Of a stretch of DNA of 64,000 nucleotides, positions 33,977 through 46,770 are shown piece after piece (the stretch's first letter is position 1; every line of letters begins with the position of its first letter). The position numbers and the translations under genes are program-made. The stretch spans positions 1,504,603 to 1,568,602 of the forward strand of contig SJOL01006490.1 of the NCBI GenBank assembly GCA_004794785.1, given 5' to 3'. The notes below the pieces were generated by a model that did no database searches, was not told where the DNA came from, and worked only from the letters and a program-made list of their open reading frames with translations. Source of the stretch: Opisthorchis felineus (Eukaryota; Platyhelminthes; Trematoda; Opisthorchiida; Opisthorchiidae).

Positions 33977-36900
33977 AGGTTTATAATACAGTTTTAATGA
34001 AGGTAACAAATGGAGAAGAAAGGACTTGCAGCTCCGAGTAAAGCTATTATTGTACTTACAATCAGGTTGGCTACTGAGTTTTCGAATCTAGGTAGAGTAG
34101 GAGGAAAACAAAGTGACAGAACGGCACCCAAGTTCGCGATCATTAATTAAGTTACATAAAAACTTCATGTTGAAATCTAAGTGCTAGTTTGCAAATGAAC
34201 TTGGAGAATTTCTCGGAAAGCAGTAGGTGCATTGGGTTTAGGAAAGTCCACCAGATACTGACATTTCCGACAGACATCTTGTTGATTTTGTGCTATTTAC
34301 CTTTGAGTAACCAAAAAGTTTCCCTTCAGTGAGCTGTTTAATTTCATACGATATTCCCCCACTGATACGCAGATTGTTTATGTTGTACCGAAGAGTTCGT
34401 TTAAAAACTATTGGCGTCTAAGTTCCGCTCAGATTGAAACGATCAAGAGTCATTCCTTTCTGTGATTCTGGTTCGGTTTCCCTAACTACCGAAATGTCTC
34501 TGTGTTGAGCATGCGCTAAGCCATACCCGTCTATTTTTGAACTCAATAACAAACCAGTGACAGGAGAAAATGTACTGGGAGTCCACCGTGTTTTATCCCT
34601 TTCAGACTAGTCTTTACGACTGTCATCGGACGGTGACCGGCCTAACTGGTGCTGAAACTAAGTCATTATGCAAAGTTGGTGGTCTACCAGGAAAAGACCT
34701 GGCTGATCGTTGTAGGTAGGTTAGAGGGCTAGCACTGATTAAGCTGAACTACTAAAGGAATGCGGTGAATTCCGAACGTGAGATAATACAATGCACCATA
34801 ACTTAATATTTGAGCCGATTCCTTGTAATATTAGATAATATTAGCTATTTTTTAGGAGTTCCGGGTTGAAATTGGCTAGAAGAGTGTTAAAAAGATTGAG
34901 CGCCATGTGGTGTATAATATGGAATTTTTCAATTTTAAGGTCAAAACGCAACGTAGTGGAATAGGTGGTTTGCTATTCCTGATTTCTACTGGTGTCTAGC
35001 TGGGTAGTATAAAGTTGCTGGTTTATACCTTCAAGGATGACAGTTAGGGACAAGTCTTAGAATCAAAGTTCCCAAGAGCACCTGGAACACAAAATCCGGA
35101 TGCGATTACTGACGTAGCTTAGTCGAACCTGATAAAACAACCAGAAATTTTTTTTTGAGGGAATGAACAGAACTTCTGAGTTCGAGTCAACTTGCGTATC
35201 ATACGAAAATACAAAAAATCCTTCCATGGGCATACATTTTACTTCTCACGAAAATGTTTTCCGGAAAAGCGCAAATATAATGTGAGTAAAGCTGCTAACC
35301 ATGCAATTAAACACTCACATCCAACCGGTATTCTAACTGTGTTCTTTCCATAAGTCCGCTGGTTCACATACCTTCAGAAATTCTCAAAAACCCACTGTTG
35401 ATCAGCCCCAAAGGGAATGACAAAACGGCAAAACATTCCTCCGGTTTTATACCTGAATGAGTGCTTCCGATAATATCACTGAAACCTCACAAAACTATTA
35501 GACAAACTGAAAAAGTCATCTGCACATCGGGGTTATCAGTTTTATGGTGTACTGATAGTCACCAATTTCTAGTGAAGAAGGTGACCATACTCACTGGCCA
35601 CAAAATTGCACCAGATTACTTACCCAAAAGATTTCGACGGAAATCTGGCGAACCACAACATCGGGCATTCTAACAGAAATGTGCGTTTTCTGCCTTAATC
35701 GTCTTTTGGACACTAACTCTGTCCTCCTGAAAAGCTAAACGTCAGCAGAAACAACATTTGTAACAGTTGAATTTTTCGGAATTGCCTGGAATTCATTGGG
35801 ATTTAAAACACGTTTCTAGTAGGTTTCTACGAAAATGACCAGAACTACTATAGATTGACCACGCAGCAAGCAGGTTGTAGGGGTGTCGTCCGACTGCAAA
35901 CGATCCACATATTTCTAGACGGAGATGTTAGCTCTTTTTAACAGACAAAGTTGGGAAACAAATCCTGCAAACTTATTTCCTTTCCTTCTGTTTCACAATA
36001 ATTTCTGCGTCAAGCAATTCCTAACTTCAACCCTAAAACATCAAAGAATATTCTATACTTGTTCAGAACTTTTCACGAAGTGCGATATGCTGGCCCTCCA
36101 ATTGAGTCCTATTTCTCTGTGTTGTGAGCAAATCCTGCTTCATTTTCACTCATTTATTGATCTCTAACATCACGGAGTTCCCAATTAGAAAGGGTAGGAA
36201 AGTAACGATGGGTTCTAATTAGATCCAACATTTGAGTACGCTTAAACGTCGTATATTTTCCAGGAGAATGTAGGGGTGAATTTCCAGTAGTTGAAATTTT
36301 CAGATATGCGGTGACGGAATGGCAAATAAAGGCTTATTTAATGCATGTGTTCAACGTATAAGGACATTGGGAATTTGCACGTAATATTTTGGAACACATG
36401 GACCAGTATATATATATATANATATATATATGAGCTACGCAATACCCCATGATTCTTGCGGTGTGATGGCTCATTGCAATTCCGCAATATTTCTGTCGGC
36501 TGACAGCGATTAACAAACTTCTGTTCACCCATCGTGCTCCTTTGTGTTTAAAAATTCCGCACACGCCTGAACACAGCAACATCGATGCCACAGAAGTCGT
36601 TTATGCCATAACATTTGGGCCCAGGCACCCAGGGACTCGACCACTGTTGACTAACAGATGCATACTGAGTGCCAGGTATCCACTGTCTTTGAGAATGTCA
36701 TTCGGCATGTGATTGTCGATTATACAGTGACCACTTAAAATATGTACTGAACTCAAAGGCTTCGGGAGGACAACTTACCTGAATCTAAATGATTTATGGT
36801 CCAACAGTGACACTTGCCCTGTTGAAACCTAGGGAGCTTAAAAAGCAAAATTGGGACGAAAAATTTAGGAGTCTGATTTGTTTTAGTTTTCAATTGACCC

Positions 36901-37186
36901 TCGGCGATTTATGAATTTTTTGACTAAATTGTTATGTGTTCATTTGGACCCATCAGTATTTTCTTAGTAGCAATCAGGCATTTAACCGGTGAACGCAGAT
37001 GGAAAAAAGGCAGTCCAGCGGAATGATAACTGTATAAAAAACAAGTGATACAGGTCAAGGCTGCTGTGATATCTAGCAGGCTTAAATAACCCTGATTTGC
37101 TTTATCTTTCACATCCTGGATGCTGACCGGCAGAGATCGTACTGGTCCAGCTGTTTAGTGCCATTCTAAATACTCCCAACTTGCTT
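33977..37186. other. no gene recognised
   Basis: It contains a (TA)n microsatellite at 36406-36431 with one undetermined base (N) at 36421. Open frames such as 35461-35673 (plus) and 35925-36167 (plus) are unrecognised. Confidence 0.45.
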
Positions 37187-37416
37187 TCAGGTGAAAAAAC
37201 TCTCTAAAAGTGTATATTTCCTTTGTCGTTTGCTTGATGAACCACCGAGAAGATTTTTGCATTTCCTGCCGTCGGGTTTACAACCTGAAGGCGGTGTTTG
37301 ATGACAGAGTAGTTTGACGTCAGAGAAAAGGTTCTCTCCGTAGTCAGATCGCACTTGTTTTCTAAATGGGGAAATGGAAACTGGACCACCTGGTTTTGTC
37401 CCCGACAAAATACATT
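37187..37416 (-). CDS. possible downstream exon of the 37-38 kb gene, two overlapping frames
   Basis: A good acceptor (TTGATTTATCCTCAG, ending at 37417) is followed by two long overlapping frames. One (stop at 37204) reads NVFCRGQNQVVQFPFPHLEN, then KCDLTTERTFSLTSNYSVI. The other (stop at 37187) is basic and ends LLGGSSSKRQRKY. Only one can be real. Phase-compatible donors in the preceding exon are weak (GTTCAC or GTTGTG for the second frame). Confidence 0.25.
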
Positions 37417-37448
37417 CTGAGGATAAATCAAATTTACATTATTTCCGG

Positions 37449-37696
37449 CTATGAATGATGAATTGTTTTCTTTCGGATACTCAACATTATGTTCAGCGAC
37501 CTAAGAGGAAGGAACAAATTCATCGTTGCTTCAAATTCACAACTGAATAGTGAACCAAATCTGCCATTCAGAGATTCAAAGGTTCCACTATCACGACATT
37601 TTGGACCGTACAATTCATTAAGTTGCCCAAAACTGGCATGGTCATTTTGAATGGTACACAGCAACGTGAAAATAATATTTCTGCCTTGCGCATCGA
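37449..37696 (-). CDS. candidate exon 3 of unrecognised gene
   Basis: The acceptor is CCCAAAGTCTAG at 37697. With one base from the previous exon the frame continues VDAQGRNIIFTLLC, then TIQNDHASFGQLNELYGPKC and onward to TAG 37449-37451 (about 82 codons). The true exon may stop earlier at a donor. A pyrimidine-rich TTCCTTCCTCTTAG lies inside. I recognise no domain. The cysteines and mixed polarity suggest an extracellular or globular domain, which is inference only. Confidence 0.38.
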
Positions 37697-37768
37697 CTAG
37701 ACTTTGGGGAAATGCGCACACTAGTAGAATCAAAAGATGTCCAGGTGGGTACACATATGAACACTTAC

Positions 37769-37852
37769 CAAAATAACTGACGAAAACAGAACCAATACAA
37801 CACTGACAAAATGTTCGTTCGCCTGCTTTGTCGATGTATGTCCTCTGTGTGC
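37769..37852 (-). CDS. candidate exon 2 of unrecognised gene
   Basis: The exon is 84 nt between GATATTTCAG and GTAAGTG, both consensus. It takes one base, encodes TQRTYIDKAGERTFCQCCIG and SVFVSYF, and leaves one base, matching the exons on either side. The intron to exon 3 is only 72 nt (37697-37768) and the one to exon 1 is 150 nt (37853-38002). Confidence 0.42.
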
Positions 37853-38002
37853 CTGAAATATCACTCAAATTTTCTATATGTAACATAAAACCAAACCTTC
37901 TTGCTTTCACTGAAGCCATGCAGATAATTCAAACTTGAACGAAACCACATTAGAAAAAGTTCCTGACGCAGCCGAGAAGCCTCTGTATTTCTATCGACTT
38001 AC

Positions 38003-38122
38003 GTTTTTTTACTGATTCCGTTACACTGTCTACGCGCATGCCATCGCTTATACGGTTAAAGAGGTAAAAGAAAGTTATGGCATTCCGCAAGTGGTGTGTT
38101 CCGATTTGCATGGTCGAAAGAA
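38003..38122 (-). CDS. candidate exon 1 (or upstream exon) of unrecognised gene
   Basis: The exon is 120 nt with acceptor AAATTTCTAG-like sequence at 38123 and a strong donor AAAAAAC/GTAAGTCG at 38002. An in-frame ATG (38109-38111) could be the start, giving MQIGTHHLRNAITFFYLFNR, then ISDGMRVDSVTESVKK. Joining to exon 2 restores an Arg codon. Three exons in a row with consistent phase make a real gene more likely than chance, but the protein is not recognised. Confidence 0.4.
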
Positions 38123-38279
38123 CTAGAAATATCGAGTGCTTCAAATAGAGATTTCGTCGAAGACTACAAGGAGTTCGTTGTTGCTGGTCATTTATGAATT
38201 TTGGAGGAGCTAATGTGAAAATAGGAAGTTAACAATCTACAAGAACTTCACTTTTTGAAATGCTAATATCATTCAGGTC

Positions 38280-38475
38280 GAGCTCAAGATAGCTCAGTGG
38301 TTAAGATGCAAACATACTGGCCGCAAGGTCCGCGGTTCGATCCCAACCACTATATCTGGAATTCTCCTGCCAAGACTTGGACAACCTAGCAGTATCTTAG
38401 CTCTCGTGCTTGCTTCGACTGATGTGACAGCTAGCAACCTAAAGGATGTTCCGGCTGAACGATTGTTCTTTTCCC
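38280..38475 (+). repeat. tRNA-derived SINE, family A, well-preserved promoter
   Basis: The A box TAGCTCAGTGG (38290-38300) and B box GGTTCGATCCC (38334-38344) are both perfect and spaced as in tRNA genes. The acceptor stem does not pair, so this is not a tRNA gene. The body shares CTTGGACAACCTAGCAGTAT and TTAGCTCTCGTG with the copies at 19.1 and 60.6 kb. Confidence 0.72.
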
Positions 38476-41400
38476 AATCTATCATCTGAGTACAAAACTT
38501 GGCGTGCATTCCTAGCGTGCTTATTTATTCTGGAGGACGTATAGTGTGCCAAAATAAATAGTCCAAATAATCCTAAGTCGTTTTGTTTCCCACACTTATG
38601 TTCCGAAATGTATCAGAACATTAGTTTTTCTCATTCTCATGTACAAGTTTGTTAACAGGTTGGTATTCGGTGATTCTGCAAAATGACAAATCAAATTAAG
38701 CAAAATAGCAACAAAATACCTTATTAGGGAATCTGATCGGATTACGTGCATGGTCAGGATGTGGATAGATGGACTTGGATAGTTACTGGCGGATTTAATT
38801 TGGGAATATTAGGAAGGAATGCTTTTCATGAATTCCTTATCTCATGTCGGGACGTGTTTGATCTGTTCAAAAAACACCACGAAATATGTAGTACTTGTGA
38901 ATTTTGCAATTATTCAAACTGTCGAGTAGTGCGTATTTAAGAACGTGACAAAAGTTCAAAATATATCACCGTGCCGAAGAATTATGGTCCCTGAAGTCTT
39001 GCAGCTCCACTACCTGTTGAATACCTCTGGTGAATAACAGGCGGTCAGTTCTCGGATATTTGCATGCCACCCATGGCTATGGTAAAATTTATGCGTTGGT
39101 GATAAATGCCAATGAGTGGAACCTGAACAATGTGAATCAGTTTGTTTCGGAATCCTCAAGCCAAACTAATGCGAATCAGTTAGTTTGTGGCAGTGAATTC
39201 TTTAATCTGTTTAAGTGCAATATGCCACCGGAGTAGTTTGAATTGTGTTCTAGTGAACTATAGAAATAAAGCTAAGGATTCAAACAGAAATGATCGGAAA
39301 TATGTTCTACGTACCAGAATAACATGGTGGGAATGGACCTTGACCACTCACTGGCTTTAAAACGAATTCGGAACTTGATCATTCGGTCCAGATTTACCCC
39401 GTTCCTATGAAACAGTTGGCTGTTTTCATCCTAACCGACAGCGCTACCTTTCAGAAGGAGTACGATTGATTTACCGCAAAAATTATTTTATAGTGAGACT
39501 ACTTCTTTCCTTAAGACCGACTACTATACTGCTTTTCACCGAAACATGGAAGATAGCTAGTCTACCCATTATTATAATTTGTCTGCGCAAACATGAAGTG
39601 ATAACTTTGTGATCACATCGAAGTAGATAGATGTTGTGATCATTCATTAGCAAAAATTTGACATAAAATAACATAAAATAAATCGTCTAGCTATTCACAA
39701 GCATTGGAATTGTTGAATTATGAAACCGAGCCAAGTGAAATTTCTTTGTGGACCATCCGGATGTATACAACCAGTCCCATGCGCTTTAACCTAATGCATT
39801 CCTGGCATGAGCAGCTAATCGTTCGAGAGGCTTAATGGCTGATTTAAGCACAGGGTTGACAGCGTCAGTCAATTTTGTTCCATGATATGATTGAAAAATC
39901 CACGGAGTACGAATGATTTGCCACTTGACTAGGCCAAAGTGAGCATATCAGGAAGTAACACTCCATGATGAGCTGTAAAAAAGCAACCAAAGTAGCCTAT
40001 ATCGGCAGTAGCTAACTAAATTGCGAGGTTACGATCTGAAGAAGAAAGGTAAAAATTTTTGTAGGGGAAGTCAAGGGCAAATATTTGAGGGCATTTCTAG
40101 TAGGTTTAAAAAACCTTGCTGGTGACAGACCTAAATGAAGGAGTGAGAAGTACCAGTGGGCAAAATTGGTGGCAGGCATAATAGAGCATATTGAAGCGTA
40201 AGTAGGTAGACGCTAGTTCTCTAGGAAAAGACGTTGAGACCTCATTTGTTCAAGCAAGTGTCTCTATTAACTAAGTCATGTAAAACGGCAGACGAGAGGT
40301 ACAATCTTCCGGATGAATGTTAAACTACACAAGTTTTCATATAAAAATGTGAAGACAACTAAACTGGTGTAGCTCCATAATAGAAGAACAGAGTGCTCTT
40401 AACTTTGAGGCTGGTGGAAAATTCACCTCTGGGTAGTTGTAGCAGTCGGAATCAAGGATTTCATCCGCACAGTTGACGCGGTTGTTTGAAAGGTCTTTCG
40501 TATTAGAAGTGACAACATTAAGGTGCGGTTAGAGGAGTTAGGCCGTAGGATTATTTGGTGGCAGCAGGAGAGTGAAATTAAAAAGTTTTTTCTCTAAATA
40601 TCCAACGTCAGACTGGAATAAATAATGGAACAAAAGACAGTCATTAGCATATTTAAAATATTGAATTGGATGAACATCATCCAAGTGACGCGCAAACGGA
40701 CATAGGGAGAAACTACACCTGAAAGAATATCACTGTCAGTGAAGCCAGACTGCATGTAATGGAATTGAGGGCAAAAGTGCTCACCCCCATCAACCAACCG
40801 TGGAAGAACACCCATCGGGAGAAGACCAATGTATGAGTGCGAATGCGAAAGAAATACATTTGTATGCAGTTGCATTTCTCCGGAGGCGGATCAATGTATT
40901 GAGTATGGGAAGCCAGAACATCACGTCCATAGGAACAAGGAGCTGAAGACCAGTGGGGAGAAATATCGCGTTGCACTATCTTTTAAAACCTCATCAATAA
41001 GTCTGGTGAAGCCACGGTACTTTCCGGTCGCTATTAGAGCTAACATAATACAAACCATTCCCCGTTGCTCTGGTATAGAGGAAATATTGACATATCCCGT
41101 CAGTGCTAGAAAATGTTCACAATCGGCAGGATGTGAACTAAATGTTCTCGAAACACCAAGGTGTTGTAACTTAAAGGAAATATTGGACTTGGTCTAATGA
41201 AACCAAAAAGAAACATTGTTTTTAAGAAACGCAAACACGGACGGGAAAATTTCGTATCCCGCTCGGTGCCACAAGCAAATTTAGTGAACCGCCAAATAAC
41301 ATTAGTTGAGTTTGAATAAAAGAGTAGACATGAAATGCTTTATCCTACTTGTTGTCGGTGAAGGGAGTTCATTCAAGGTTGCACGCCTTCCAAATTGGTA

Positions 41401-44400
41401 AGCATGCTTCCACTGGCTCTGATGTTGTCTCAGAGAATAAAGCTGACTAGTTTTTTTTGCGAAAATTTCCCAGGTAAAAGTTTGTTTATATAAGTTCTAG
41501 ACCACAATTTAAAGGTCGGAGTTGGAAGGTAAAATGCATCTTGTGAGAAGATGTAATTGAATGAAAGCAAAGTGGCTGATAGGAAAGCTTTCAACGGTGC
41601 AGCTCCACTTGTAGTGATACGACTTGTTTACAGAGAAACTTACTCCTAGAAGTTATGAGAGAATGATGGTGCAAACGGGAATACACCGCTAGCAAACCAC
41701 AAACCATGGATTGGTCAGAGGTGCGGCGATAAAAATAAGCGGAATTGGTGCGAATGTGACCAAGCTGTATTTCATTCCCGGTTAGTCGCTGAGTCAGTTT
41801 GCGGAGACTCGGCAGAAGAAGGGGACTGACAATAACCATTTTAAGGTCATATGCAACAAAAAAGGATTATTGGTGTCACCGAATGCAAGCTGAGGAAGAA
41901 ATCTGTCTGTAAGTTCACCCCTGCGTCTGGTGATGGTGGTCAGAATCTAGGCCTAATGAAAATGTGAATGATCAGTACCACCACAGACATGCTCATGACA
42001 ACTTGGGTGGATAGCATTCAGTTGGACTGAAAAAAGTTGAGTGATATTCCAAATTCTTTCTCGTTCTCCGGCACATTATCAAGCATTTACAGCAGTAATT
42101 TATCGCTGGTACCGCAGCCGTTGTCTAACTACGCTCTCTTACGCTAGTAATGTAAAAAATGTGCCATGCAGAAACAGTCGTAAATAATCACTATTTGTAA
42201 AAATCGATCAGACAGTAATAGGGGCTAAGAGGAGAAGAAACCTCTCGAATACAGATGTAGTAAATGGTCCTTAATGCCGACTACTTCCAGTAGATCGATG
42301 TTTCATAGCGAGACCACGGGGTGACCATGCCGGCTTTGAGCAAGACCGCAAATTTTCTGGAAAACACTGTAGCTATAGTTAGTCTAGTATAACAGAGGTC
42401 TCAGTAAAGAAATCGATAAGAAGACAAAATAACGTAGAGTAGACTCCAACAGACCACTTTTATGAATGGAATTCAAATGGCGATGCCATTTTAAGGGGAG
42501 TGCGACGTGTATTAATTAGTGTCCATTAAGTATACCTGGGGCGTCGGTGACTGCAGTATTTTTACCAGTGTGGTATACAGTAAACCGTATTCCCTTAGTG
42601 GGACAAGTTTAATCTCAGGCTGGCTCAAGACCACCTCTCGGAGTCCATATTGGCCTTATCTAGATATCAGTTGTCACGCCGGTAGAGAAAATAAAAGTGG
42701 ACGGAATATTACCATTATTTCCGCTGCAAGAAACATCAGCAGAAAAGCTTTGACATCTAAAAGCCATCTGTTTGTTCAGCAAGTAGACAACACAGGAGAT
42801 TGCATTACAGAAACTTCAAAACATTTGGCTGCTCGCTCTAATTGCATCATTCTGACCTTCCAAAACTCCCGTGTCAGAAGTGGGTATCGACAAATGAACA
42901 AGGATAGCATTCTTGGCCGATAGTTTTAGCACTCTTAAAGTATTCTACATAGAAAACGAATATATTTTATGGGATGAAATGTGTCCTCTTGCCCGAAGGT
43001 TTGCTTTATCCTGATTCTGACTCATTTGTATCCTAAAGTCTTGTGTATTAGCCCACATATTTTCCTGGACGACAAGCATATTCACGTATCGATTCCTAGG
43101 AAGGAAACGGTGACGTTGAAAATCCGGTTGAAAACTAACCTGACCAGTGGGTACGCGTATCTGAGAACTGTGACTGAAGTCACATGAATTATACAAGCCA
43201 GAGAATCAAGTTTTTGAAAGTATACCATCTATAGGGTAACAATGGAGCACAAAACCAAATATTCGCTACTGATGAAATTGTGCTTCTTCCCTGTAGAAAT
43301 CGCCCATTACCACTCACTTTGCAAAAAAACCTGTTGCAACACCATGCTGATTTCAAACAGAGGCATTGCAAAGAAGGCCAAATACGATCCAAAGCATATC
43401 CTTCGAAATAGGAGTATCTCCAGGAGAACTTCTGTTACCTTTGATTTGGTTTGCCGGAATATATCGAGTAAGTAAGATATTCCTGGCAAAGCAAACAGCC
43501 ATATTTTTATAAAGAAAAATTATGCGATCTCCTGCATTATTTGTGGATGACATTCGCCGTTTAGACAAATTGCAAGGGTTGCCGTCATTACCTATAATTT
43601 CGTTTTTTTCTAATTTCCACGCTATACTGGCTTTTCATGAAAGTTACATTAGCGCCTTTGATGTTGCTTACGGTATCCGCCTTTAATTAGCTTTGATTGT
43701 TGTGTTTTTACATTCCGCCAAGCTGCTGGGCAAAGCAACTCGACGGCGAGAAAGAAAATCACAATTTCAGCTTTAGAATTGAATTGTATTTTGACATAAA
43801 TTTACATTCTCGAATTGTATTAAACTGTACCTGACAGCCCTTTTTGCTTCAAGACCTAGAAATCGTGGTGCACTTGGTAGTACATCAACCACCAGCAGGA
43901 AATGATAAAAATATGAATGGTAAAAAATTGAGTGGACAGTCATTGAAGTACATTCTGGCAACTGCTTTTTGCTCCTTTTCCAAACTTTTGGCAGTCTGTC
44001 ATGTTCTGGAACGTTAACCATCGGGGCCATAAGAAACACTACTCTAAAACTGTCATAGTCTAAAATAGACAGAAAACGTGAGAGATCCATTCTTTTACAC
44101 TTAGCTGAATTCGAAATCGTTGGTGACAGAAAAACATTCGTCAAGATTGCACAATGACTGCCAAAAATAGCCAGTTTCCGGAAACCGGTTTGGTGGCATA
44201 AATTATATGCGAATCTCTGGTTCCTAAAGTTCTCCAAATAATGTCTTAGGAAAATCAAATGAAATTTTCGATCGTTGGACCACAGAGTCATTTGAGTTGT
44301 TACATGTACACACCATATTATACAACTCAGTCTTTGATGAAAGTTCGATTATGCTCAGTCATGAATGAGCCTGTTAGTGTGAACGCATCCGTTTTCCGGC

Positions 44401-46252
44401 AGTTCACATAATCTACTCGAAAACTATTGATGTACACCCAAAAATGCCTGAAGGAATTTCACCCATGAGAACTTAACCGTAAGAATCCGCCGTTAAGCGA
44501 GAACAAATGATCTTGTTGCGGGCATCTCAACTTTCTATTCCAATCCAAACCATTCCTGAAAAATTTGCATGCCTGTGTCATTTGAGCTTTCATATAGGAC
44601 GTAACAGCTTAACCATTATCCCTCCACAAGCACATTTTCAAATGCGACTACGCCCGCTCACTTCGCCTTGGTAACGATTTACTTACATTCCCTAATCCTT
44701 CGCTTCGAGTACCAAACTCGTTTTGTTGACTGGCCTGTAATTGCAACATGTCAGAACGAGTTCGGACATTAATCTCTTTGTGAGCGATAACGGTTCTGTG
44801 AATGGGAATCCCATAGAAGACGCTAATACAGATAAGCTAGCGAATTTGTCTACTGCGAAGTGGTGCAGACTAGTTTGTCGGTGAATGTTGTTCTGTTCAC
44901 TTTAAATTCCGTTCACTGCGAAGAGGAAAATTTCCAGTTTTTCATATGCACGTTTTAGAAGACTGGAACTAAAATCTGGGTTGATCAAAGAAAGATCAGC
45001 TACCAAGTTTGAATTTTTCTATTGCTATCACCTTACATTTCTGCGGGAAAGTTTTGGAACAAATTCAAATAAAAAGACGTTTCACATGGCTGATTGTTGA
45101 AGGGAGTAGAATCCTGAGACGCTTTGCTACTATATGCGCTGTCCATCTTAGAGAGTACAGATGCCGTACAATAAAACGAAAATTTTGCTCCGAAACGCTG
45201 TGGCGAAATTTATCAAAACCCGAATGGAGAAATGTATTCACTGCTACGGCTAAACTATTTGATGTACGATACCTCCTTAGGATTAGTGGTCTAAAATGTG
45301 CCCATCTAATCAACCACACACGTCACCCAACCGTAAACATGTTCAGTCGTTTAGATATCATCATCCGGTAGCGTCACACATGTACTGGAGTACCTATGAT
45401 AAAGCGCTTGTTACAATTCGGACGACTCGAGTTCAATTCTTGGTTTATCTTAGAATAAAATGCTAATTTAAGAATGCAGATCGAGTCTCGCGCTTCCCAA
45501 GTTTGGCGTGGGTTGGCCAGAATAAAGCACTCACGATTTGAACTGGACTGTGGACATTTTGGACGGTGGCCGCAAACAAGGCATGCGACTAATCTGCGGC
45601 CGGCTAGTATTTTACATTTAAGCCAGTGAGGCCAATTTGAGCTTGGCCTGCACTTGACATATTTACCCACGGCAGGTCCACGCTGCCGATTTAGCTTCAA
45701 GCTTGCCCTTGAGTGGAAGTCTTTCTTTCCTTAGCATACAAAAATATACCAAGGCTACCTATATGGACACATCTTAACGGTTGGTAGCAATATTTCAGTA
45801 ATCGGACTGTCATTGGTTTGACCATTCTGTAGGGGGATGGTTGTGCTCAACGAGTTATGAGCCGAAATAAAACAAGCCCAGACAATTGTTATGAATTGCT
45901 TAAATATACCCACGGTTTGAACAAGAACATAGTGACGAACATTGGTGTTTTCGGGACCTCGTCATTAGGTCAGTACGTATCTAGTGGTTAAAATAGGAGC
46001 GAAAAATGAAATACGCAGCGAAGATTGGTTGGTTAAATGCAAAACGAGAAGACACGAACGATTGGTTGTCTGCGCCCCCAAGTCCCATCTAGTTGGATGT
46101 TGTGAGACAGTCTACAGGGCCATTGAGTGAATTAGCCGGTTGTTTCGTGTCACGACCAAGGCAGACTCAGCGTTCGTACGAAAAGTTTTTGACGGCACAG
46201 TACCGGGTTTCGCAGACATAGCGACTACCTCGGCTGTAATCAAGCTACGCCG
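38476..46252. other. no gene recognised
   Basis: The longest frame of the window is here (43773-44291 minus, 172 codons), but it shows no domain, and several overlapping frames have equal appeal. Other frames (39030-39236, 40829-41197, 42519-42923, 45009-45371 plus; 45374-45700 minus) are likewise unrecognised. I see no splice pair supporting any of them. Confidence 0.4.
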
Positions 46253-46688
46253 TTAGATAGATACTGGTAGCCTATTAGGTACACGGTAAATGACATGAAA
46301 TGTCTCATTCAGAATGACTACGCACCCGGTGTCAATTAAGTGGGAAGCATTTGAGCTTTTGGCTGAACTGCTGAGTCTAATGGTGTTCCGGTAAGTGAGG
46401 TGCTCACGTATTATCTTAGAAAGTTGCCGTATCGTGCGTCCAACATGCTCCGCTGGACAACAGCAGCAGAAAGAATACACAACCATATTCTGGGTGAAGA
46501 TTGGCATCTTGTCTTTGAGGTTTAAGTTGAGCAAAGAGTTGATTGTAAACCAAAGCCACAGAGTTCCAGCCGGAAACGTGCGTTGTAGGGATTGAAACAA
46601 GCGGCGATTGACAGTGTCCGCCAGCAGATCACCTTTATACGATAAACTCAAGTATATTGGCTTCTTTACTAAAGTCCGACTGTTGGCG
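46253..46688 (-). pseudogene. Penelope-like element, C-terminal GIY-YIG endonuclease region
   Basis: The minus-strand frame of about 145 codons holds the linker after the RT (KKPIYLSLSYKGDLLADTVN, RRLFQSLQRTFPAGTLWLWF) and the GIY-YIG nuclease: KDKMP, then VVYSFCCCCPAEHVGRTIRQ, REHL and ASHLIDTGC. PLE nucleases have Cys-rich Y.C.C followed by Y(I/V)GRT.R.L..R..EH, and here the YIG tyrosine is His (HVG), so activity is probably lost. The RT domain is absent. The frame ends at TAG 46253-46255. At its upstream end the sequence turns into an inverted second copy. Confidence 0.82.
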
Positions 46689-46729
46689 GACATAGTCAAT
46701 CGCCGCTTGTTTCAATCCCTACAACGTAC
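46578..46729. repeat. 50-nt inverted repeat at head-to-head Penelope copies
   Basis: Arms 46578-46627 and 46680-46729 are complementary at 46 of 50 positions, with a 52-nt spacer. Both arms encode the same peptide on opposite strands (VNRRLFQSLQRT), which shows two element copies facing each other rather than a random hairpin. Confidence 0.85.
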
Positions 46730-46770
46730 TCATCATCTTCTGAATATCGGTTACCAACATGGGAATATAA
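46680..46770 (+). mobile_element. second Penelope-like fragment, inverted
   Basis: The plus-strand frame reads LLADIVNRRLFQSLQRT, the same segment as in the minus-strand copy, then diverges into HHLLNIGYQHGN. It is truncated at both ends. Inverted partial copies joined to a main copy are typical of Penelope insertions. Confidence 0.7.

Noticed and set aside
38280..38350. tRNA gene (perfect A and B boxes)
   Set aside because: The acceptor stem does not pair and the body continues as a dispersed repeat seen elsewhere in the window. It is a SINE head.
40594..41197. Overlapping frames on both strands near 40.6-41.2 kb, one membrane-like
   Set aside because: No matching splice borders or family. 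I suspected an element-derived ORF but could not find any hallmark residue.
42519..42923. 134-codon plus-strand ORF
   Set aside because: The composition is plausible, but there are no borders, no domain and no neighbour in phase.
43773..44291. Longest ORF in the window (172 codons, minus strand)
   Set aside because: No domain, no splice support, and other frames over the same bases look equally protein-like. Length alone is expected to occur by chance in 64 kb.
45374..45720. 108-codon minus-strand ORF in a locally GC-richer, repeat-like stretch
   Set aside because: It might be a decayed repeat, but I could not match it to any other part of the window or to a known family.
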